The position numbers were made by a program, and so were the translations under genes. The notes under the pieces were generated by a model. That model worked only from the letters and a program-made list of their open reading frames with translations. It was not told the origin of the DNA and did not search any database. This document shows, in pieces, positions 1 through 5,461 of a DNA stretch of 7,116 bases. Numbering within the stretch: the first letter of the stretch is position 1; each line of letters starts with the position of its first letter. The DNA comes from Maricaulis sp. (GTDB lineage: Bacteria > Pseudomonadota > Alphaproteobacteria > Caulobacterales > Maricaulaceae): positions 1-7,116 of the forward strand of contig NZLV01000024.1 in the NCBI GenBank assembly GCA_002694345.1. The letters are read 5' to 3'.

Positions 1-1238
1 AGAATGCCGTTGAACGCGCCTAGCGCCACCTGGAAGAAGCCGTGCCGGTTGAGCACTTCAATGGCGCGGAATTTTCCCAGCGTGCCATTATTCTTGAAGG
101 GCAGGGGCAGGCCGCCGACGGAACCGACATTGTCATTGGCAAAATGGCGCATCGCGATGCGCAGCGCCTTGCGGTCGATTTGCGTATCCGCATCAATGCG
201 AACGATGAAATCCTCATCGATCAGGCTGAGGCCGTGATTGAGCGCCTTCGCCTTGCCGGGTTCCGGGCTGTCGATCACCTCACCGCGGGCGCAGCGGCAG
301 CGTGCCAGCGCCTCCTCGGCAATCTCGGCCGTATTGTCGACTGAGCAATTATCCATCAGTACAATGCGAACGGGCCCGTCATAGCAGGCGGCGGCCGCGT
401 CGATGGCGTCGATGGTCTTGGCGATCAGATGGCTCTCATTATGGGCCGGAACCAAGACCGCAACCGGCGGACTGAAGGCTTTGCGGCCCGAGATCTGGTT
501 GCGCAATGTGCCCACGACGCCCAGCTGCAGCGTGAACAATTGCTGTGCCAGGAAGACGCCCGGGCCCATCCCGCCCAGCAGGGCGATATTGCGCAGGGTG
601 ACGACATCCTCTTGGAACACGGTCACAGCGAGGGTTGCTCCCAGGCCGGCGATCGTGACGGCTCCGAAGACCAGCGCGTATTCAAAGAATTTTCCGCGCC
701 GTGCCACGGGGGAGCCGGACGGGCTGGGCAGCCGGGCCTGGTTGAGCACGGTGTGCGGGAAGATCGCCAGCCCCGACAGGCCGACCAGGATCTGCTGGAC
801 ATGGACGGGCCAGACCGCGTCCGCATAGGCCCAGGACAGATAGGCCAGATTGTCGACCAGCAACGCGATCGCTCCCAGTTTGAGCAGGAAGCTCAGTCCT
901 AGGCGCACACGCGCCAGGATCGGTCCATGCGCATAGCCGGCATAGTTGATGAAGAACAGGACGAAGAAGATCCGGATCGGCAGGACAGCGTTAAAGCGGT
1001 CGGCCGTGAAAAAGATCAAGTCGGTCGGGATCGAGCCCGGCGCCCGGTCATTGACATAGGCCGCTGCCGACAAGGCCAGCAGGGTCAGTGCGGTGAAGGT
1101 GATCAGGAAGCCGTCCGTGGCCGAGCGGTCACGGCGGACGCTGATGCCCTTGGGCGCGCTGTCGACCGAGCGGTAGAACTCTGCCGGTTGTGCAAAGGCC
1201 CCTGAATGCTTGGCCTCGCGGCGTTTGCGACCGGACAT
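1..1238 (-). CDS. Membrane-anchored family 2 glycosyltransferase (BcsA-like GT2), N-terminal part, truncated at left edge
   Basis: This would transfer a sugar from a nucleotide-sugar donor on the cytoplasmic face of the inner membrane, probably for a polysaccharide or glycolipid; donor and acceptor cannot be told. I read 412 codons without a stop before the window ends. About six hydrophobic segments come first (near residues 43-61, 83-101, 112-138, 143-160, 185-207 and 215-242). A GT-A domain then begins with AVLVPAHNE at about 260. Within it are DNCSVDNT (296-303; nucleotide-binding Asp), PGKAKALNHGLS and the metal-binding DAD motif (D349-A350-D351). The acceptor-site Asp, any QxxRW motif and C-terminal helices lie outside the window. 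Such a long membrane block before the catalytic domain is more than many GT2 synthases have. The ATG start has no good Shine-Dalgarno sequence. The purine run upstream is about 35 bases away, and no in-frame alternative start sits at proper spacing after it, so the start is tentative. It diverges from the beta-barrel gene. Confidence 0.9.
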   Translation of the reverse strand, partial: MSGRKRREAKHSGAFAQPAEFYRSVDSAPKGISVRRDRSATDGFLITFTALTLLALSAAAYVNDRAPGSIPTDLIFFTADRFNAVLPIRIFFVLFFINYAGYAHGPILARVRLGLSFLLKLGAIALLVDNLAYLSWAYADAVWPVHVQQILVGLSGLAIFPHTVLNQARLPSPSGSPVARRGKFFEYALVFGAVTIAGLGATLAVTVFQEDVVTLRNIALLGGMGPGVFLAQQLFTLQLGVVGTLRNQISGRKAFSPPVAVLVPAHNESHLIAKTIDAIDAAAACYDGPVRIVLMDNCSVDNTAEIAEEALARCRCARGEVIDSPEPGKAKALNHGLSLIDEDFIVRIDADTQIDRKALRIAMRHFANDNVGSVGGLPLPFKNNGTLGKFRAIEVLNRHGFFQVALGAFNGI

Positions 1239-1380
1239 GCTGGACTCGACGCTTTTGGAGGCCCGTTCTGGTGCCCCCCTTCCCAATGCAGTCAGACTAG
1301 CAATTTTGTTGCGTCAGGGCGATAGCGCTTAACCAAAGCCCGCGATAAGCTGAAAGCTCAAGCAAGACAGGGGATTGGTC
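1239..1380. promoter_or_regulatory. Divergent intergenic region between glycosyltransferase and beta-barrel genes
   Basis: Promoters for both flanking genes should lie in these 142 bp, since the genes are transcribed away from each other. I see no convincing -35/-10 pair on either strand. A TTGTTG at about 1307 followed at 17 bp by TTAACC is the nearest candidate for the plus strand, but it is weak. A single TTAACCA (about 1329-1335) resembles half of an alphaproteobacterial CtrA site, with no second half-site. AGGGGA at 1369-1374 is the ribosome binding site of the downstream gene. Confidence 0.4.
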
Positions 1381-2304
1381 GTGCGCAAGTCGAACTGGAA
1401 ATACCTCGCGGGTCTGGCCATGGGATTGGCGGTTTGTCCGTCTCTGGCGCAGGCTCAGGATGGCCGGTTCGAATACCGGTCCGAGAATGGTGTGGAACGG
1501 TCCGACCCCTTCATCGATTCCGATTCCATCCAGCCGGGTGGCGCCTCAGATCTTGAGACCGGTCTGGACAGCAATACCTGGATGCGCTGGGTCCAGCCTA
1601 CCGGGCAGGGCCGGGTCTGGCGGTTTGAACAGCAGGTTCGCCTGCGGGCCTATGAAGACCGGGATGATCTCAATTCCATCCTGCTCACCCCGCGCATCCA
1701 GTACTGGACCCCGATCGGTGAGAATTGGCTGGCCCGCTTCACCGGTGCCGCCTCCTGGCTGCAGCGTGATGGCGAAACCCACTACACCCGCTTGGAAGGG
1801 GAAGGCCAGCTGCGCCATCGCCCGACCTCGACCGGGGAAACTGTGCTTCGCCTGCGCCACACCGCCTATGATTTCGGCAATCAGGTCGTCGCTGGTCTGG
1901 ATCAGTCCCAATGGCGGGCCGGCCTTGAGCGCCACTGGTTCTCCGAAGATCGCCGTGAGGGCGTTCGGGTCGATCTCTATTACAAGACCTCCGACGCGGA
2001 TGCGGATCGCTTCTCGCATGATGAATGGCGAGCGCGAGCGCGCGCCTGGACACCGCTTGGTGAAACGGTGACGGGCCATGTCCAGCTGGAACTGATGGAA
2101 CGCGATTACGACGCCGCTTTTTCGGTCAGCGAGCCCTTTGCACGTTCCGACACGCGGTGGGAAATCGTCGCCGGCGCCGAGCGCCCGGTCAGTGACCGGG
2201 TTTCGCTCTATGGTGAAGCTGGCTATGTCGACAATGATTCCAACATTGCCAGCCGCACCTATTCCGGTGCGGTCTTCCGGATCGGCTTCCGCGTCGAGGG
2301 CTGA
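1381..2304 (+). CDS. Secreted outer-membrane beta-barrel protein of unknown function
   Basis: I chose the GTG at 1381 because AGGGGA (1369-1374) stands 6 bases before it. The in-frame TTG at 1375 would abut that site and leave no spacing. The 307-aa product opens with a signal peptide: basic RKSNWK, a hydrophobic core, then AQA with likely cleavage after Ala25. The mature part of about 282 residues has no membrane helix. It is a series of roughly twelve amphipathic, aromatic-rich segments with alternating polar and hydrophobic residues, separated by short charged turns (for example RVWRFEQQVRLRAY, NWLARFTGAASWLQ, RVSLYGEAGYV, AVFRIGFRVEG), which is typical of an outer-membrane barrel. The size is like 12-strand channels such as the KdgM type, but I see no motif tying it to a family. 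Unusually, the last residue is Gly rather than the customary terminal Phe. Its position back to back with a GT2 gene suggests, without proof, a role in export or modification of a surface glycan. Confidence 0.85.
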   Translation: MRKSNWKYLAGLAMGLAVCPSLAQAQDGRFEYRSENGVERSDPFIDSDSIQPGGASDLETGLDSNTWMRWVQPTGQGRVWRFEQQVRLRAYEDRDDLNSILLTPRIQYWTPIGENWLARFTGAASWLQRDGETHYTRLEGEGQLRHRPTSTGETVLRLRHTAYDFGNQVVAGLDQSQWRAGLERHWFSEDRREGVRVDLYYKTSDADADRFSHDEWRARARAWTPLGETVTGHVQLELMERDYDAAFSVSEPFARSDTRWEIVAGAERPVSDRVSLYGEAGYVDNDSNIASRTYSGAVFRIGFRVEG

Positions 2305-2307
2305 GGC

Positions 2308-2979
2308 CTAGCCGCCCAGGATTCCGTACTCGCCACCCTTTTCCAGCGCCTGGGCATAGGCGGGCCGGGCATGGATACGGTCCAGCCAGGCATGGATATT
2401 GGGGTGGGATTTCGGCGTAATGCCCGCACGGGCACTTGCGGCCTCCAGCGGGAAGCTCATCTGGATGTCGGCGGCCGTGAAGGTATCACCGGCCAGCCAG
2501 TCGGATTGACCCAGAACGTCTTCGATATAGGCGAAGATGTTGTCGATTTCAGGATCCACGAAAGCCCGCAGCCGGGCCACGATGGACTTGGCAATCGGCT
2601 TGGCAAAGAAGGGCATTTTCGCTTTGCCGATCTGGTCCACCACCAGCCGGATCAGCATGGGCGGCATGGCGGAACCCTCTGAAAAGTGCAGCCAGTAGAC
2701 ATAGGCGCGATGCGCGGCAGTGCCCGCTTCCGGCTTCAGGGCCGGGGCGTAGGTGTCGACGAGGTATTCCACGATCGCGCCGGATTCGGCGACGGTGATG
2801 TCGCCATCCGTGATCACCGGGGATTTGCCCAGCGGATGGACGGCTTTCAGCGAGGCCGGCGCGCGCATGGTCTCCGCATCCCGCATGTATTTTTCGATTG
2901 TGTAGTCACAGCCGATTTCTTCCAGCAGCCAGAGGACGCGCTGGGAGCGGGAGTTGTTGAGATGGTGAACCGTTATCAT
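2308..2979 (-). CDS. Glutathione S-transferase, Gtt1-like
   Basis: A cytosolic enzyme expected to conjugate or reduce substrates using glutathione; the natural substrate is unknown. The 223-aa length is normal for the family. The N-terminal thioredoxin-fold domain (1-80) has HHLNNSRSQRVLWLLEE with Ser10 as the probable glutathione-activating residue. It also has HPLGKSPVI with cis-Pro54, and AESGAIVEYL, where Glu65-Ser66 bind the gamma-glutamyl group. The helical C-terminal domain (about 88-223) has HFSEGSAMPP, the N-cap motif TAADI (Thr168-Asp171), and a closing HARPAYAQALEKGGEYG. The combination of the SRSQR motif and the SEGSxMPP segment is characteristic of Gtt1-type bacterial and fungal enzymes. 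The start has GGAAAG about 7 bases upstream. That site lies in one arm of an inverted repeat (2986-3017). The stop is 3 bp from the convergent stop of the beta-barrel gene, leaving no room for a separate terminator. Confidence 0.95.
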   Translation of the reverse strand: MITVHHLNNSRSQRVLWLLEEIGCDYTIEKYMRDAETMRAPASLKAVHPLGKSPVITDGDITVAESGAIVEYLVDTYAPALKPEAGTAAHRAYVYWLHFSEGSAMPPMLIRLVVDQIGKAKMPFFAKPIAKSIVARLRAFVDPEIDNIFAYIEDVLGQSDWLAGDTFTAADIQMSFPLEAASARAGITPKSHPNIHAWLDRIHARPAYAQALEKGGEYGILGG

Positions 2980-2985
2980 GGCCGT

Positions 2986-3017
2986 CTTTCCGGTTTTGGA
3001 TGGTGTTGCCCGGAAAG
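2986..3017 (-). promoter_or_regulatory. Inverted repeat covering the GST ribosome binding site
   Basis: Two perfect 8-bp arms (CTTTCCGG at 2986-2993 and CCGGAAAG at 3010-3017, plus-strand reading) are separated by 16 bases. In the minus-strand transcript the arm nearest the start ends 6 bases before the GST ATG and contains GGAAAG, the apparent Shine-Dalgarno sequence. The other arm would pair with it. It could be an mRNA structure limiting translation or a protein-binding operator. The long loop makes the RNA fold only moderately stable. Confidence 0.45.
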
Positions 3018-3053
3018 GTAGGCCAAGGCCCGGTCAGGGCAATAGGCGATGTG

Positions 3054-3380
3054 TCAGTCGATCAGCGGGGCGATCTCTTCACCTGCCGGGGCGTCCCAGC
3101 CGGCCAGGCTCAGCTCAAGGCCCAGCCCTGCATGGCTCAGCCGATGCTGGAGCTCCTCGGCCAGCGCGCGATTGCCGCCCGCAAAGTCCATCACCGTGTA
3201 GAGGCTCAATTGGGCAATATGGCCGACATGGGTATGGCCGTTGTCCGCTAGGGTGAAGGCCAGTTCCAGCAGGTGCGGCTGGCGTGCGCAGAAAGTCAGG
3301 ATGTCCTTGTCGGCCAGGGCGCGGGCCTCGACTGACAGACCATCACTGTTCCGCGCATGTTGCAGGGCCGGAAACGGCAT
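3054..3380 (-). CDS. Hypothetical protein, 108 aa
   Basis: I do not recognise this protein. Evidence that it is real is its strong G/C bias at third codon positions and its place in a same-strand run between the vWA-like gene (126 bp upstream) and the GST gene (74 bp downstream). It has no signal peptide and no membrane helix. It appears to be a small, largely helical, soluble cytoplasmic protein. The middle is His-rich (DNGHTHVGHIAQ, about residues 46-57), with one Cys at 31 and two further His near 79-83, so metal binding is possible but not shown. The acidic tail is GEEIAPLID. I use ATG at 3380 because the in-frame extension to an ATG at 3470 has poor coding character and crosses two palindromes. 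The ribosome binding site before 3380 is weak, so a slightly different start cannot be excluded. Confidence 0.65.
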   Translation of the reverse strand: MPFPALQHARNSDGLSVEARALADKDILTFCARQPHLLELAFTLADNGHTHVGHIAQLSLYTVMDFAGGNRALAEELQHRLSHAGLGLELSLAGWDAPAGEEIAPLID

Positions 3381-3410
3381 GAAGCACCCAATCAATAGCG
3401 GTGGGGAAAT

Positions 3411-3436
3411 CACCGGACACAAGATATTGTGTGGTG
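3411..3436. repeat. Imperfect inverted repeat upstream of the 108-aa gene
   Basis: Arms ACACAA (3417-3422) and TTGTGT (3427-3432) flank a 4-base centre. Outside them CACC (3411-3414) pairs with GGTG (3433-3436) if two G bases are bulged. It lies 31-56 bp before the 108-aa start on the minus strand, in an AT-richer gap, where an operator or promoter element would be expected. The minus-strand reading contains CAATAT, a possible but unsupported -10 element. Confidence 0.4.
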
Positions 3437-3454
3437 AGTGCTGATTCAGGTGAA

Positions 3455-3469
3455 TGCATATTCTATGCA
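3455..3469. repeat. Short AT-rich inverted repeat TGCATA-TTC-TATGCA
   Basis: Perfect 6-bp arms (3455-3460 and 3464-3469) flank a 3-base spacer, placed between the vWA-like stop and the 108-aa start. The 15-bp size suits a dimeric helix-turn-helix regulator. No cognate regulator gene is in the window. Confidence 0.4.
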
Positions 3470-3484
3470 ATCACGGTGTCTGGC

Positions 3485-3493
3485 TGTGGATAA
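3485..3493 (-). promoter_or_regulatory. Consensus DnaA-box 9-mer (TTATCCACA on the minus strand)
   Basis: The plus strand reads TGTGGATAA, an exact reverse complement of the classic TTATCCACA box. It is 14 bp past the end of the vWA-like gene. It stands alone: I found no other consensus box in the gap and no origin-type genes or AT-rich unwinding region. It is therefore not an origin; it may be a titration or regulatory site, or chance. Confidence 0.35.
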
Positions 3494-3506
3494 ACCGGGA
3501 AGCGGT

Positions 3507-4292
3507 TCAGATGTCGGCCCAGTAGGCCCGAATGCCCAATTGCTGGAATACGGCATTCCAGTAATCCATGAGGATGCCGCGTTGCTCGATCTCCCAGTTT
3601 TCGCGGGGGATGAGGCGAATCTCCAGCTGCACACCTCGCAGGCTGTCGCCATAGGTGTCGCGGATGGCACGGGCCACCTCGTTCACCGGCGGGACACGGT
3701 CCTCGAAGGCGCGGCGACGGCCATAGACCGAAAACACGTCGGAATTTTGCAGCATGTCCGAGACCAGCACGATGCGGCGGCCCGGTGCGGTGCGGTCAAA
3801 GGCCGGATCAAGGCCCAGCCGGGCCAGCGCCTCGATGATCGGGGAGGACGGGGCATCCTTGGGCGTCACGAGGTCGGCCAGGGCGCGATCCAGCGGTTCC
3901 GCGAACAGGGCTTCATAGCGCGCCTGAATGCGCTCGGGATTGCGGTAGAGCGGATTGACCTGCTCGCCCGCGCCCGGATTGCAAAGGGAGAAGCGGTTGG
4001 TGTTGCGCAGTTCGCCGCTTTCGTTGAGCTCGTAGAGGGAGAGGCGTTCACCCACCGCCAGAGCGTCGCGCTCCGACAGGATCAGGCCGGCGATACTGTC
4101 GGCCTGTTGCGGGGAGTAGAGATCGGTCTTGTCGATCACCACCACGCGATGCGGCGGGACCGTGTCGGCCAGGCACAGGGTCTGGCTGTCATACTCGGCC
4201 GGTTTCAGAACAAAGGCCGCGTAGCTGATGGCGCCCAGAATGGCGGCCACGATGACCAGATTGAAAAGCCCGATGGCGTCGCGTCCGGACAT
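3507..4292 (-). CDS. Membrane-anchored von Willebrand factor A-like protein with degenerate MIDAS
   Basis: The 261-aa product has one N-terminal hydrophobic helix (about 8-29) followed by a domain that is probably periplasmic. That domain resembles a vWA fold. A first beta strand gives RVVVIDKTDLYS (D54, T56, S60) where the metal-site motif DxSxS would sit. A helix-forming stretch near 140-158 has the Ser/Thr-Pro segment APSSPIIEAL, and a later strand RRIVLVSDM carries D179. The first motif departs from DxSxS (Leu58 replaces the last Ser), so metal binding may be lost or altered. C40 and C104 could form a disulfide. The start has GGAGGG 4 bases upstream. It follows the four-span membrane gene by 57 bp containing a strong hairpin, and the two are likely co-transcribed partners. 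vWA domains usually mediate protein-protein contacts. The specific function is unknown, and the fold call rests on motif spacing only. Confidence 0.75.
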   Translation of the reverse strand: MSGRDAIGLFNLVIVAAILGAISYAAFVLKPAEYDSQTLCLADTVPPHRVVVIDKTDLYSPQQADSIAGLILSERDALAVGERLSLYELNESGELRNTNRFSLCNPGAGEQVNPLYRNPERIQARYEALFAEPLDRALADLVTPKDAPSSPIIEALARLGLDPAFDRTAPGRRIVLVSDMLQNSDVFSVYGRRRAFEDRVPPVNEVARAIRDTYGDSLRGVQLEIRLIPRENWEIEQRGILMDYWNAVFQQLGIRAYWADI

Positions 4293-4312
4293 GCCCCCTC
4301 CGTCGCTGGTGT

Positions 4313-4343
4313 CCCCATCGGCGGCTTCGGGCCGCCGATGGGG
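4313..4343. repeat. Perfect 13-bp-stem hairpin between the membrane gene and the vWA-like gene
   Basis: The arms at 4313-4325 and 4331-4343 are exact reverse complements (13 bp, ten of them G-C pairs) around a 5-base loop. It lies 6 bp past the membrane-protein stop and 20 bp before the vWA-like start. No T-run follows on either strand, so a textbook Rho-independent terminator is not supported. An mRNA-stabilising or processing hairpin, partial attenuator, or protein site is possible. Confidence 0.7.
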
Positions 4344-4349
4344 ATAAGC

Positions 4350-5276
4350 TTAACGCTGGTCGCCCGGTCCGGCCAGATCGTTACAGATCTCGTCCAGCAG
4401 GTTTTTCGCTTCGACCAGGTCTTCCAGTTCACCCTGGGAGAGTTTCTTGGCGTCTTTCCAGCCCGTTTCCAGGGCCTTTTCCAAGTCGCGCGAGGCGCTT
4501 TCCAGCCGGCGGGTCACGCCGCCATAACCCGGGATGGCATCGTCAAATGTGCGCCCCTTGAAGGCGGCAATGACGGCGAAGGTGGAGCCAAGGATGAACA
4601 GCAGCAGGGCTTCCAGCGTCTCGATGCCGAATGGATTATTGCGGGCATCGGAGACCGGCGTCAGTACCGTGCCGGTCGTTTCGGCACCGCCGAGCGCCAG
4701 CGTGGCTGCGTTGAACTCCAGCAGGTCGCGGAAGTGCGAGGCCGTCAGGTTCAGCATCAGCAGGGCGACAACGGTCAGACCGACGCCGACAGCAGCCAGG
4801 CTGGCCAGGATCGGCTTGTGCCGGTTCGACATGTGGCGCAGGCCCAGATATCCGATCAGGAAGAAGGCCGCGATCACATTGGTGAAGGACACGGTGATGG
4901 CCTGCAGCCAGCCGCCCAGCAGGCCCAGATCGGACCCTTTGGAAAAGAAGTAGGCATTCGCCAGGCCTTCAAACAGGACCAGCGTGGCCAGAACGGAAAA
5001 GTGCAGGATGTGCGATTGTGGATAGATGGCCGCGCGGTCGATCGGCTTGATCGCCGGCTTGGCTTCGCTGCCCGGAGCATCCTCGACGGCTCCGCCCCAG
5101 GTGCGGCGGAACTTGCGCAGATCGGCCAGCCGTGCGCGGGCAATGGCCGAAGCGCGCGACAGCGCAATCATCGCGGCCGGTGACCGCGTATCCCGAAACT
5201 CGGCGACTTCCGGACGAAGTTCGACGATGTCGTCTCGGAACTCCGAACGGTCCAGAACTGTTTGATCCAAGGGCAT
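4350..5276 (-). CDS. Four-span inner-membrane protein of unknown function, partner of the vWA-like gene
   Basis: I do not recognise the family. The 308-aa product has an N-terminal soluble part (1-88) rich in Arg, Asp and Glu, probably helical. Four hydrophobic segments follow at about 91-112, 120-146, 155-178 and 216-240. Between the third and fourth is a non-basic loop of about 38 residues (HFRDLLEFNAATLALGGAE...). The tail of about 65 residues (245-308) is charged and helical, with heptad-like spacing (LESASRDLEKALE, LEDLVEAKNLLDEI), suggesting a coiled coil. Basic residues flanking the helices favour both ends in the cytoplasm and the 178-216 loop in the periplasm, where the vWA-like domain would meet it. 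The ATG has a GGGGGGAGAGG purine run just upstream. It is the first gene of the minus-strand run and diverges from the amidase gene across 185 bp. A channel, scaffold or sensor role would fit, but nothing in the sequence selects among them. Confidence 0.85.
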   Translation of the reverse strand: MPLDQTVLDRSEFRDDIVELRPEVAEFRDTRSPAAMIALSRASAIARARLADLRKFRRTWGGAVEDAPGSEAKPAIKPIDRAAIYPQSHILHFSVLATLVLFEGLANAYFFSKGSDLGLLGGWLQAITVSFTNVIAAFFLIGYLGLRHMSNRHKPILASLAAVGVGLTVVALLMLNLTASHFRDLLEFNAATLALGGAETTGTVLTPVSDARNNPFGIETLEALLLFILGSTFAVIAAFKGRTFDDAIPGYGGVTRRLESASRDLEKALETGWKDAKKLSQGELEDLVEAKNLLDEICNDLAGPGDQR

Positions 5277-5429
5277 GGCCTCTCCCCCCGCATTGAAGAG
5301 CCCGGATGGGCACGTGAACTAGGGTTAATGATCAATTGTGAAGTGAAATGGGGCGGATTAAGGCAATTTGTGGGTGAAAGTGTTCATCCGGGCGATAGCC
5401 GGGATTGAATTGGGACCCGCACCGGCCCA

Positions 5430-5447
5430 GTTTTCTGGCCTGAAAAC
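5430..5447. promoter_or_regulatory. 18-bp near-palindrome just upstream of the amidase start
   Basis: GTTTTC (5430-5435) and GAAAAC (5442-5447) flank TGGCCT, whose core GGCC is itself symmetric, so only one T-T pair breaks the symmetry. It ends 14 bp before the amidase ATG and adjoins the ribosome binding site. This is a plausible operator or a short leader hairpin controlling the amidase. No promoter can be assigned with confidence in 5277-5461. Confidence 0.4.
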
Positions 5448-5461
5448 CCCGGGGGAAATCC

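Noticed and set aside
403..902. Overlapping plus-strand frames of 141 and 157 codons
   Set aside because: They are shadows of the GT2 gene, which is continuous with membrane helices and the catalytic motifs on the minus strand.
1546..2079. A 177-codon minus-strand frame
   Set aside because: Antisense to the beta-barrel gene, which has a ribosome binding site, signal peptide and continuous strand pattern.
2298..2312. Small GGCTGAGGCCTAGCC symmetry between two convergent stops, as a terminator
   Set aside because: The stem is only a few base pairs, overlaps coding sequence and has no T-run on either side.
3485..3493. A replication origin at the DnaA box
   Set aside because: Single box, no box cluster, no AT-rich unwinding element, and no dnaA, parAB, repABC or hemE-type neighbours.
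3438..5183. A 581-codon open frame on the plus strand
   Set aside because: It is antisense to both the membrane gene and the vWA-like gene and runs through the hairpin between them. Its composition (rich in Gln, Gly, Arg, His, no domain) is typical of antisense frames in GC-rich genes. The minus-strand products have coherent helices and motifs.
5325..5340. TTAA-N7-TTGT resembling a CtrA site upstream of the membrane gene
   Set aside because: The second half-site matches only two of four bases. Such matches are common in AT-rich gaps, and nothing else supports cell-cycle control.
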